DNA of 8,818 bases. Origin: an uncultured Lachnospiraceae bacterium (GTDB lineage Bacteria > Bacillota > Clostridia > Lachnospirales > Lachnospiraceae). The position numbers and the translations under genes are program-made. The stretch spans positions 1 through 8,818 of the forward strand of contig CAMPBP010000038.1 in the NCBI GenBank assembly GCA_946639085.1, written 5' to 3'. The notes beneath the pieces are model-generated. The model saw only the letters and a list, made by a program, of their open reading frames with translations, did no database searches and had not been told where the DNA came from. Positions 1 through 5,150 of the stretch are shown here, piece after piece; the first letter of the stretch is position 1; the number at the start of each line of letters is the position of its first letter.

Positions 1-445
1 CAAGTTCTCTTGCCTTTTCGGATATTCCCTTGGCGACCGTAAGAATGGTACCTTCCTTGGGCTTCATAACTGCCTTGTATGCGGTCTCCACAGCCTTTTC
101 AAAAGAAGCCGCAAGGGCGGGTATATCAATAACTTCAAGTTCTTTGACTACTTTTGTAAAACCTCTCAAAAGCTGAGAAAGGATAACACCCGAGTTACCT
201 CTTGCTCCTCTTAAGGATCCCGATGAGATTGCTTTGCAAAGGCTTTCCATGTTAATGTCGTTCGTTGTCTCCAATGAAGAAACTTCCTTGGCTGCTGACA
301 TAATGGTCATAGTCATATTGGTGCCTGTGTCACCGTCGGGAACGGGGAAAACGTTTAATTCGTTGATCCATTCCTTTTTGGCGTCCAGGTTATTCGCTCC
401 TCCCAAAAACAATTTTGAAAGAAGCTTAGCGTCAATACTGTTCAT
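1..445 (-). CDS. fakA: FakA/YloV, DhaL-domain ATP-binding subunit of fatty acid kinase (partial, N-terminal 148 residues)
   Basis: The first 148 codons of a Dak2/DhaL-type kinase are visible; the rest lies beyond the left edge. Residues 31-44 read NVFPVPDGDTGTNM, the nucleotide/metal-binding signature of DhaL-like domains, with D38 and D40 as the likely Mg ligands. Two further family blocks follow: GARGNSGVILSQ at about 80-91 and KPKEGTILTV at about 128-137. In the family this protein (about 550 residues) binds ATP and, with an acyl-carrying DegV/FakB partner, phosphorylates exogenous fatty acids for phospholipid synthesis. No DegV gene is visible here. The ATG at 445 follows AGGAGG by a normal spacing, and the stop codon of the upstream yloU gene (TAG, 460-462) forms the first bases of that ribosome binding site, so the two genes are probably translationally coupled. 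The yloU-yloV order is conserved across Firmicutes. Identification is confident; the exact lipid role is known from the family only. Confidence 0.93.
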   Translation of the reverse strand, partial: MNSIDAKLLSKLFLGGANNLDAKKEWINELNVFPVPDGDTGTNMTMTIMSAAKEVSSLETTNDINMESLCKAISSGSLRGARGNSGVILSQLLRGFTKVVKELEVIDIPALAASFEKAVETAYKAVMKPKEGTILTVAKGISEKAREL

Positions 446-459
446 TTACCCAAAACCTC

Positions 460-828
460 CTAATCAATTACCTTAACGTCTTCCACGAAGACATTGATCT
501 TTTCAATTTCAAGACCCGTAAAATCTTCAACTTTGTATTTTACGTTTGCGATCAGATTGTCCACAACGGCTTTGATGCTCACACCGTAAGCCACTATTAC
601 GTGGAAATCAAGGATCAGATTATGATTGTCCGATAAGGTTACGCTTATTCCTCTTCCGATGTCAGCGGAATTAATCTTAAGCAACTTAACCAGACCGTCT
701 TTTACGTTTACGTTTGCCATACCTATAATACCGAAGCTTTCAACAGCAACGCTTCCTGCATACTGAGTAATGACGTTTGAATCTATGATTATGTTTCCAA
801 GATGTGTATCAACCAAAGATTTCTTCAT
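460..828 (-). CDS. yloU: Asp23/Gls24 family envelope stress protein (YloU-like)
   Basis: A 122-residue protein with the general pattern of Asp23/Gls24 (DUF322) proteins. It begins with a strand-rich segment ending in GNIIIDSNVITQYAG, followed by AVESFGIIGMANVNVKDG, a central ISVTLSDN and DFHVIVAYGVSI segment, then a helix with VVDNLIANVKYKVE and a closing strand ending INVFVEDVKV. No membrane segment or signal peptide is visible, so it is expected to be cytosolic or membrane-associated through a partner. Members are linked to cell-envelope homeostasis, but the molecular activity is not settled. The ATG at 828 is preceded by AAGGAGG ten bases upstream. It lies directly ahead of fakA with 14 bases between the genes and diverges from rpmB, the same neighbourhood as Bacillus yloU-yloV. 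It is probably expressed from the TATAAT-type promoter at 902-930. Confidence 0.9.
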   Translation of the reverse strand: MKKSLVDTHLGNIIIDSNVITQYAGSVAVESFGIIGMANVNVKDGLVKLLKINSADIGRGISVTLSDNHNLILDFHVIVAYGVSIKAVVDNLIANVKYKVEDFTGLEIEKINVFVEDVKVID

Positions 829-901
829 ACGATCAAGACCTCCTTAATATCATCCTTATCTACGTCACAGAGTAAACTAAACTATGTTACGTATCCCTTG
901 A

Positions 902-930
902 ATTATACACTTAAAAAAACAAAAAAGAAA
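902..930 (-). promoter_or_regulatory. Candidate sigma-A promoter for yloU-fakA
   Basis: The minus strand carries a perfect -10 box TATAAT (902-907). The -35 position 17 bases upstream is poor (TTTCTT, 925-930) and lies within T-rich sequence on this strand, which might act as an UP-like element. Transcription would start near 895 and give a leader of about 65 bases before yloU. It is the only good -10 in the divergent region on this strand; the weak -35 lowers confidence. Confidence 0.55.
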
Positions 931-944
931 CCATATATTTTTGC

Positions 945-973
945 TTGCATTATCAAAGACTTTCTGATATATT
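945..973 (+). promoter_or_regulatory. rpmB: Sigma-A promoter with extended -10 for rpmB
   Basis: TTGCAT (945-950), a spacer of exactly 17 bases, and TATATT (968-973) match the vegetative consensus at most positions. The -10 is preceded by TGA, giving an extended -10 (TGATATATT). The predicted start near 980 leaves a leader of about 46 bases before rpmB. This position also argues that rpmB translation begins at 1027 and not at any upstream in-frame codon. The promoter faces away from the yloU promoter, with about 40 bases between their -10 boxes. Confidence 0.75.
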
Positions 974-1026
974 ATCAATGTTGCGAGTTTCGTAACGTTT
1001 ATTTTTGCATTCAGGAGGTGATTAAA

Positions 1027-1212
1027 ATGGCAAAATGTGCAGTATGTGGTAAAGGCATTCATTTTGGTAACAACGTAAGCCATTCTAATAGAAAATCCAG
1101 CAGAATATGGGGCTCCAACATAAGAAGCGTTAACTGCAAAGTTGACGGTGCTACGAAGAGACTTCATGTTTGTACCAGATGTTTAAGATCCGGTAAAGTA
1201 GAACGTGCTTAA
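1027..1212 (+). CDS. rpmB: 50S ribosomal protein L28
   Basis: A 61-residue protein beginning MAKCAVCGKG, clearly bacterial L28 (bL28), a component of the large ribosomal subunit. It is the cysteine-containing form: a CxxC pair at C4/C7 and another at C49/C52 would form a zinc ribbon. Conserved features include the GNNVSHSNRK segment and the basic C-terminal part with CTRCLRSGKV. Length is normal for the family. The ATG is chosen because AGGAGGTGATT at 1013-1021 is an almost perfect Shine-Dalgarno sequence at ideal distance, and because the predicted transcript starts near 980. The frame stays open upstream to about 802, but that stretch is the promoter region. The gene is transcribed alone: it has its own promoter and is followed 22 bases later by a strong terminator. 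It diverges from yloU, as in Bacillus. Confidence 0.98.
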   Translation: MAKCAVCGKGIHFGNNVSHSNRKSSRIWGSNIRSVNCKVDGATKRLHVCTRCLRSGKVERA

Positions 1213-1234
1213 TTGATCATTGAAATGAAAGTCG

Positions 1235-1263
1235 AGGAGAACGGATATCCGTTCTCCTTTTTT
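1235..1263 (+). terminator. Rho-independent terminator of rpmB
   Basis: A perfect inverted repeat, GGAGAACGG (1236-1244) and CCGTTCTCC (1249-1257) around an ATAT loop, extended by a further A-T pair at 1235/1258, is followed by an uninterrupted T run to 1263. It begins 22 bases after the rpmB stop. No comparable T run exists on the other strand, so it serves the plus strand only. Confidence 0.93.
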
Positions 1264-1289
1264 CGTGCAATGATTTTGTATAAAGAAAA

Positions 1290-1311
1290 AAGAACAGCCA
1301 AGGCTGTTCTT
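1290..1311 (-). terminator. Rho-independent terminator of the four-gene minus-strand operon
   Basis: Ten-base arms (1290-1299 and 1302-1311; core AGAACAGCC with GGCTGTTCT) with a tiny AA centre, effectively a CAAG-type tetraloop, are followed on the minus strand by TTTTTTC. The stop codon of the J-domain-like gene (TAA, 1310-1312) overlaps the first arm, so the end of the coding region and the terminator share bases. Because the arms are followed by A-rich sequence only to the left, it acts on leftward transcription. Confidence 0.88.
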
Positions 1312-1780
1312 AATTAACCGATCTGAATGGCGAATCAAATTCCGCTTTCAATCTGTCATACTCTCTTGTAATGAGGGTGACCATTTCATGATCTCCGCAC
1401 ATATTGTCCGGATGGAAAATCTTTAAAAGATCTCTGTATCTTTTCTTTAATGCAAGAAACGAATTAACTCCCGCAAACAAAGTACCTGCCATATCTTCAT
1501 AAACGATATGCGAAGCATATTTCTCGTGAGCGTTTCTCTCGGCATTAAAATTTATACGATCACGTTCAAGTCTTTTCTTGTCGATCTCAAGCTGCTCATA
1601 ACCGCTCTTTAATATAGCCATTTTCTTGTCAAAGAACTGTTCATCGTACTCCATACGTTTACGTTCTTTGGCTATTCGATTTTCTTCAAAAATAAGCCAT
1701 TCCCTGAGTTCTTTAAAACTTTCTTCGGTTCCTTCGTTAAGGAGTCTTTCAAACTCGGGATCGTTTACCTTTTTATACAC
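1310..1780 (-). CDS. Small coiled-coil protein with a C-terminal J-domain-like HPD segment
   Basis: About 156 residues. The N-terminal two thirds (roughly 20-90) is highly charged and heptad-like, rich in Glu, Lys and Arg, and probably forms a long coiled coil. The C-terminal 50 residues contain LALKKRYRDLLKIFHPDN followed by a second amphipathic helix ending in TREYDRLKAEF. This matches helix II, the HPD loop and helix III of a J domain, the surface that stimulates the ATPase of DnaK; helix I is unclear. No Gly/Phe region, zinc finger or membrane segment is present. The reading frame also allows a TTG start at 1786, overlapping the upstream stop codon. GTG at 1780 is preferred because GAGGA (1787-1791) sits six bases before it but abuts the TTG directly. 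It is the last gene of the operon with the ytfJ-like gene and its stop codon lies in the terminator. A DnaK co-chaperone or J-like regulator is inferred, not demonstrated. Confidence 0.85.
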   Translation of the reverse strand: MYKKVNDPEFERLLNEGTEESFKELREWLIFEENRIAKERKRMEYDEQFFDKKMAILKSGYEQLEIDKKRLERDRINFNAERNAHEKYASHIVYEDMAGTLFAGVNSFLALKKRYRDLLKIFHPDNMCGDHEMVTLITREYDRLKAEFDSPFRSVN

Positions 1781-1782
1781 GA

Positions 1783-2205
1783 TCAATCCTCATCATCTTT
1801 TCCGAATGCTGCATCAAGTATCTCATCGTCGCTTACAGAATCTTTCTTGGGTGCAAATCTGTCAACGATATCGGGAATAAGATCAAGAACCTTCGTAATT
1901 GGATCCTGATTCTTAACATTTACAAGTTTTGCACGTCCGTCTTTAATGACCAATACGGCACTGGGAGAAAGTTTTCCTCCGAGGCCGCCGCCACCGCCGC
2001 CTTTCTTATCATCGGTCTTTCCCAAAGATGCTCCGGCACCAATACCGAAAGTAACGTCAACCAAGGGAAGTATAATAACATCTCCAACCTTGGTGGGTTC
2101 ACCGACAACAGTCTTGGTAGCAAGTACGGAATCCATACCGCTCATTAATGCATCGACGATCACGCTGCAATTGTTAGCTTCTTTTTTGTTAATCTCGTTC
2201 TCCAT
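1783..2205 (-). CDS. ytfJ: GerW/YtfJ family protein
   Basis: About 140 residues. The segment VIVDALMSGMDSVLATKTVVGEPTKVGDVIILPL is split into the usual helix and strands of the Spore_YtfJ family. It is followed by VDVTFGIGAGASLG, a glycine run at about 69-77, then SPSAVLVIKDGRAKLVNV and a C-terminal amphipathic helix PITKVLDLIPDIVDRF, all in the family's order. In Bacillus subtilis GerW (YtfJ) is needed for normal spore germination. Homologues occur widely in Clostridia, including non-sporulating ones, so the role here is open. The tail after residue 120 is acidic. ATG at 2205 is chosen over the in-frame TTG at 2211 because GAGGG (2213-2217) lies seven bases before the ATG. It follows a DUF2953 gene, the same pairing as Bacillus ytfI-ytfJ, with 18 bases between them. 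Its stop codon lies inside the ribosome-binding region of the next gene. Confidence 0.92.
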   Translation of the reverse strand: MENEINKKEANNCSVIVDALMSGMDSVLATKTVVGEPTKVGDVIILPLVDVTFGIGAGASLGKTDDKKGGGGGGLGGKLSPSAVLVIKDGRAKLVNVKNQDPITKVLDLIPDIVDRFAPKKDSVSDDEILDAAFGKDDED

Positions 2206-2223
2206 AATCAATCCCTCAACCTT

Positions 2224-3066
2224 CTATCTGAAAAGTTCTATCGTATGTCTTATCTTTTTGTTGAACCATACCCGCAAAAATACATAAACGAGTACGACAA
2301 TATAAATTCTGCCTTTAAAGTATGCCTTTGCGTCTATCTTTTCTTCATCGAAATCACCCACGATATGGATATGCTTTCTAAACCACATATACATGGCACC
2401 GGAAACGGCACATACATATCCCGTAAGTGACGGATCTTCGAATCCGAGGGACGCATTGATTTCCCATTTTCCGGGAAGAATTGCCTTTAAGAGCCTGCAA
2501 AGCTGTTTCTTAACCAGAGCAAAGCTTTCTTTAAATTCGTCACTTTTTATTATATCAACATACCTTTTAATTTTATCATAAACGCTCTCCGATTTGAATT
2601 CTTTTTTGTCTTTGGATCTTTTATCCTTCTTTTCAGAGCGCTTATCTTCTTCATCTGTGGCTGTTTCTTCCGAAAATTGTTCATCGGTCGATTCTTCTTT
2701 TATTTCTTCGACAGCCTCTTCTTTCGTTTCCTCTTTTGCCTCTTTTGTTACATCTACGGTCGTCTCTTCGGCTGTTTTTCCATCTTCTTTGTTCTTTTTC
2801 TTTTTACCCTTAAGCTTTATTCCGAAGACTTTTATAACAGGCTCTTTTGATGCCTTGAGGTCAAAAGAAACCGTTACGACATGAAGAAGCCATGACGCTT
2901 TTGCCTTAACGTTATAATCGCTGTCTTTATAAAAGCCGTCGGCCTTGTACCTGATGGGAACAAACAAGACAATAAGTAAAACAAAAAGTACCAGACCGAT
3001 AATACAAAGTAAAACTATACCCGAAACTTTAAGAATCGTAAGTAAAATTGCAAGGAAAGCGCTCAT
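2224..3066 (-). CDS. DUF2953 membrane-anchored protein (YtfI-like)
   Basis: 280 residues. The first 37 residues contain one long hydrophobic helix (about 5-37) that would anchor the protein. The region to about 85 is strand-forming and contains SWLLHVVTVSFDL and VIKVFGIKLKG. Residues 87-160 are an extremely Lys/Glu-rich, low-complexity linker that splits the domain. The C-terminal part has the DUF2953 hallmark GFEDPSLTG (208-216), followed by a short hydrophobic stretch around 253-268. The family is unclassified in function; its standard neighbour is ytfJ/gerW, as here. ATG at 3066 overlaps the upstream TGA (ATGA) and has GGGAGG seven bases before it. The linker is longer and more charged than I would expect for the family. 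A role at the membrane beside the GerW-like protein is inferred from context. Confidence 0.85.
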   Translation of the reverse strand: MSAFLAILLTILKVSGIVLLCIIGLVLFVLLIVLFVPIRYKADGFYKDSDYNVKAKASWLLHVVTVSFDLKASKEPVIKVFGIKLKGKKKKNKEDGKTAEETTVDVTKEAKEETKEEAVEEIKEESTDEQFSEETATDEEDKRSEKKDKRSKDKKEFKSESVYDKIKRYVDIIKSDEFKESFALVKKQLCRLLKAILPGKWEINASLGFEDPSLTGYVCAVSGAMYMWFRKHIHIVGDFDEEKIDAKAYFKGRIYIVVLVYVFLRVWFNKKIRHTIELFR

Positions 3067-3383
3067 TTATTCGCCTCCCTGTATAAATCGATCGCCTTTA
3101 TAAGATTGCATTCGCCCAATTTTGAAACGGCGGTTTCGCTGAGTACTCTTATAAATTCGAAAGCGTCTTTGTTGCCCTTAAATATTCCGACAACATGAAT
3201 ATCTTTATCAAGCATCCTCTTTTGAAAGAAAACCAAAGAAGGATAAAGTTCAAGACCGGATCTTGATTCGTTTAAACATACGAGAACATAACCCGGAACA
3301 AGTTCTTTACCCTGCAGCTTCTCTATTATCCTGTCGCTTTTCTTAATCGATCTACCGATTATGACATCTTTGTCAAACGTCAT
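3063..3383 (-). CDS. Conserved-looking hypothetical protein, 106 residues
   Basis: I do not recognise this protein. It appears cytosolic: no signal peptide or membrane helix. It starts with MTFDKDVIIGRSIKKSDRI, then a hydrophobic strand PGYVLVCLNES, a helix containing LYPSLVFFQKRM, a second strand DIHVVGIFKGN and two helices near the C-terminus. The alternation of strands and helices suggests a small alpha/beta fold, but no catalytic signature is visible. ATG at 3383 follows AAAGGA (3394-3399) at ten bases; a TTG three bases upstream is also possible. It is the first gene of the four-gene operon, directly downstream of the promoter at 3442-3470, and its TGA overlaps the ATG of the DUF2953 gene. 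Tight coupling implies a related role, but none can be assigned. Confidence 0.8.
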   Translation of the reverse strand: MTFDKDVIIGRSIKKSDRIIEKLQGKELVPGYVLVCLNESRSGLELYPSLVFFQKRMLDKDIHVVGIFKGNKDAFEFIRVLSETAVSKLGECNLIKAIDLYREANK

Positions 3384-3413
3384 CAAGAAGCGGTCCTTTC
3401 GATAAAATCCAAA

Positions 3414-3431
3414 TTTGAATGCTCATTCAAA
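3414..3431. repeat. 8-bp perfect dyad in the leader of the minus-strand operon
   Basis: TTTGAATG (3414-3421) and CATTCAAA (3424-3431) form a perfect inverted repeat with a two-base centre. It sits a few bases downstream of the predicted transcription start (about 3435), a common place for a repressor operator. As RNA the hairpin would be weak and AT-rich, so a DNA-binding site is the more natural reading. Confidence 0.5.
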
Positions 3432-3441
3432 CTTTTAAGAT

Positions 3442-3470
3442 ATCATAACATGAAACAAAGATAGTAACAA
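3442..3470 (-). promoter_or_regulatory. Sigma-A promoter with extended -10 for the four-gene minus-strand operon
   Basis: On the minus strand TTGTTA (3465-3470), a spacer of exactly 17 bases, and TATGAT (3442-3447) preceded by TGT (extended -10). The start of transcription would be near 3435, leaving a leader of about 50 bases before the 106-residue ORF. No other promoter-like pair is as good between this point and 1310, where genes overlap or are separated by at most 18 bases. Confidence 0.72.
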
Positions 3471-3486
3471 ATCTATTTTGAGTATG

Positions 3487-3537
3487 TTGAAATGTTTGAA
3501 ATATACAGAAAATAAAGTAAATTATACACTCAAACAT
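3487..3537. repeat. Cluster of TTGAAA/TCAAAC elements upstream of the HD-GYP gene
   Basis: TTGAAAT occurs twice with a nine-base period (3487-3493 and 3496-3502). ATGTTTGA (3492-3499) is repeated as the inverted TCAAACAT (3530-3537) 30 bases away. Together with the nearby dyad at 3414-3431 this gives five related half-sites in about 125 bases. The region is AT-rich, so chance similarity is a real possibility. Confidence 0.3.
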
Positions 3538-3538
3538 A

Positions 3539-3567
3539 TTTTCTTTATGCAATTTGTGTGATAAAAT
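3539..3567 (+). promoter_or_regulatory. Weak candidate promoter for the HD-GYP gene
   Basis: An extended -10 TGATAAAAT (3559-3567) lies 38 bases ahead of the chosen ATG. The -35 at 17 bases (TTTTCT, 3539-3544) is poor. If used, transcription starts near 3574, which excludes the earlier in-frame start codons at 3554 and 3566 and agrees with the ribosome binding site at 3592-3598. Confidence 0.4.
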
Positions 3568-3604
3568 GCAGTTAGAAAAACGGTTTCATTTAAGAGGGTC
3601 CCAT

Positions 3605-4657
3605 ATGAAAATGACAGCGGTCATGGCTTTAAAACCGGGAATGGTTTTGGCCGAAGATGTCTTAAATTTCAAGAACGAACTGCTTTTCCCCGCAAACACT
3701 ACGCTTGATGATCGTGCGATTGCCAAGCTTTCGCGTCATTCAATCATGTGTGTTGAAGTAAAAGAGGAAGAAGATTTTGCGACCACTCACTTTGAAAAGA
3801 TCAGAGTCAGCGCCGGTTTCAGGCACTTCGAAAAGACGTACAACATCTTTTTGCCCAAATATAAAAAGATGATCGACGGGCTTATCAACGATAAGACTCC
3901 CATAGACGTATCAATGCTCTTCCAGATTTATGCCGAGATTACCGGATGCGCCAAGACAGGGGAACATTTGCTTGATTATCTTTACAATATGCTTCCTTCC
4001 GAAGACAATCTTACTTACGCACATTGTCTTAACTCTGCTCTTATAGCGGGTGTTTTCGGAACATGGACGGGAATGCCCAGAGAAGATCTTTTCAGACTCA
4101 TAGAGTGTGGTTTCTTCTACGATATAGGTAAACTCATCCTTCCTCAGGAACTGATCTGGAAGCCCTCAAAGCTTACCGATATGGAATTTGAGCTTATGAA
4201 GACACATACTCTTAAGGGCTACAATCTGTTAAAGGATCAGGATCTTGACGAGAGTATTCTTCTTGCAACCCTTGAACATCATGAAAAGTGTGACGGTACG
4301 GGCTATCCTTCCAAGCTTAAGGAAGATCAGATCAACCTCTTTGCCAAATATATCGCAATTATCGATGCATACGAGGCCATGACATCCGCAAGAACCTATC
4401 GTCAGTCTCTCGTACCCTTCCAGGTGATCGAGAATTTTGAACAAAACGAAAGGTTTTATCCTTCTATCATTTTGAGAAACATTCTTCTGCATATAGCCAA
4501 TTCCCAGGTCGGTCTTACCGTTAGACTCTCCGACGATCGACTGGCGGAAGTAATACTTATTAATCAAAGAAACCTTTCAAGGCCCCTCGTTAAATGCGGC
4601 GACGAAGTCATAGATCTTATAAAATTCCCCGATGTCAAGATTGTGGCTGTTTTATAA
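3605..4657 (+). CDS. HD-GYP domain protein (cyclic-di-GMP phosphodiesterase family) with altered HD signature
   Basis: 350 residues. The N-terminus (about 1-55, LKPGMVLAEDV...LDDRAIAKLSR) is the short domain that often precedes clostridial HD-GYP modules. Residues about 130-300 hold the HD-GYP core: H140, the signature YDIGK (172-176), H201 in MKTHTLKG, HHE at 225-227, DGTGYP at 230-235, and D254 in AIIDAYEAMTSARTYR. In active relatives these positions bind two or three metal ions and hydrolyse c-di-GMP. Here the His of the HD pair is Tyr172 (codon TAC), so one metal ligand is missing while all others and the GYP motif remain. A C-terminal stretch of about 55 residues, with VGLTVRLSDDRLAEVILI, is a common small beta extension. 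There is no membrane segment, so it is cytosolic. ATG at 3605 is chosen because AAGAGGG ends six bases upstream. It is monocistronic and convergent with the Nudix gene. Phosphodiesterase, reduced-activity enzyme and c-di-GMP sensor are all possible. Confidence 0.92.
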   Translation: MKMTAVMALKPGMVLAEDVLNFKNELLFPANTTLDDRAIAKLSRHSIMCVEVKEEEDFATTHFEKIRVSAGFRHFEKTYNIFLPKYKKMIDGLINDKTPIDVSMLFQIYAEITGCAKTGEHLLDYLYNMLPSEDNLTYAHCLNSALIAGVFGTWTGMPREDLFRLIECGFFYDIGKLILPQELIWKPSKLTDMEFELMKTHTLKGYNLLKDQDLDESILLATLEHHEKCDGTGYPSKLKEDQINLFAKYIAIIDAYEAMTSARTYRQSLVPFQVIENFEQNERFYPSIILRNILLHIANSQVGLTVRLSDDRLAEVILINQRNLSRPLVKCGDEVIDLIKFPDVKIVAVL

Positions 4658-4669
4658 AAGATAAAAAAC

Positions 4670-4698
4670 AAACGGACAGGCATCAGCCCTGTCCGTTT
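4670..4698. terminator. Shared bidirectional terminator between HD-GYP and Nudix genes
   Basis: Eleven-base arms AAACGGACAGG (4670-4680) and CCTGTCCGTTT (4688-4698) around a seven-base loop. On the minus strand the hairpin is followed by GTTTTTTATC, a good tail for the right-hand operon. On the plus strand only TTTAATATTT follows, a weaker tail for the HD-GYP transcript. The Nudix stop codon (TGA, 4683-4685) is in the loop, so its last codons form one arm of the hairpin. Confidence 0.85.
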
Positions 4699-5129
4699 AA
4701 TATTTGTTCTCTCAACATCTTTTTATATTCCTGATAAGCTTTTTCAAGTATCTGACGCTCATTGTCAAAATACAAAAGGTGATACGCTTCGTGGTATTTG
4801 TAATAACCGGAATCCTCAAAAAACTCGGATTTCTGTGGTTTTGAATAGTAGTTAAACGACTTCATCAAAAACCATTTAACATGCTTAAGTATTCTGCCGT
4901 CCGAAGTATTAAACTCAAACTGAGTCTCATCAATGTATTTGATTATTTCGGCATTGACTCCGGTTTCTTCTTTTACTTCTCTGAGAGCCGTTTCTTCAAA
5001 AGTCTCTCCTTCTTCCGTAGAACCTTTGGGAAGGACCCATCCTGTATAACGGTCCGAATAGTTCTTGTAAAGAAGCAGTATCTTCCCCTTATAAATGACA
5101 ACTCCTCCGCAACTGAGTACGTTTTTCAT
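4683..5129 (-). CDS. Nudix hydrolase
   Basis: 148 residues, a single Nudix domain. The complete Nudix box lies at about 36-58: G-x5-E-x7-REVKEETGV, giving the consensus GX5EX7REUXEEXGU with every catalytic Glu and the Arg in place. It hydrolyses nucleoside diphosphates linked to another group, using Mg or Mn; the substrate cannot be told from sequence. The preceding strand CGGVVIYKGKILLLYKNY and the WVLPKGS segment resemble the small Ap4A/MutT-type branch. The C-terminus has an aromatic-rich segment and a charged helix. No signal or membrane segment is present. It is the last gene of the operon, 21 bases after the SEDS-PBP stop. The ATG at 5129 has only GGAG 13 bases upstream, a long spacing that suggests weak initiation. 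Its final codons lie in the terminator hairpin. Confidence 0.93.
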   Translation of the reverse strand: MKNVLSCGGVVIYKGKILLLYKNYSDRYTGWVLPKGSTEEGETFEETALREVKEETGVNAEIIKYIDETQFEFNTSDGRILKHVKWFLMKSFNYYSKPQKSEFFEDSGYYKYHEAYHLLYFDNERQILEKAYQEYKKMLREQILNGQG

Positions 5130-5150
5130 AATTTAACAGACACTCCAAAT

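Noticed and set aside
802..1026. In-frame upstream extension of rpmB (would add 75 residues).
   Set aside because: It crosses the rpmB promoter and its ideal Shine-Dalgarno at 1013-1021, has no homology to L28, and L28 length is already normal from 1027.
1980..2003. GC-rich triplet repeat (ccgccgcca...).
   Set aside because: It is simply the glycine run of the GerW-like protein on the minus strand, a common feature of that family.
2594..2884. Plus-strand open frame opposite the charged linker of the DUF2953 gene, very Ser-rich.
   Set aside because: It is the complement of Lys/Glu codons (TTC/TCT runs), has no ribosome binding site, and is antisense to a supported gene.
1783..3383. Claim that the organism forms spores, based on the GerW/YtfJ gene.
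   Set aside because: YtfJ-family genes occur in non-sporulating Clostridia as well, and no other sporulation gene is visible in the window.
3522..3547. A TATAAT on the minus strand at 3522-3527 with TTGCAT upstream (3547-3552), as a second promoter for the four-gene operon.
   Set aside because: The spacer is 19 bases and the resulting leader would be over 130 bases; the promoter at 3442-3470 is much better placed.
3554..3604. Earlier start codons (TTG 3554, ATG 3566) for the HD-GYP gene.
   Set aside because: No ribosome binding site precedes them, the likely -10 box overlaps them, and the family-typical N-terminus begins just after ATG 3605.
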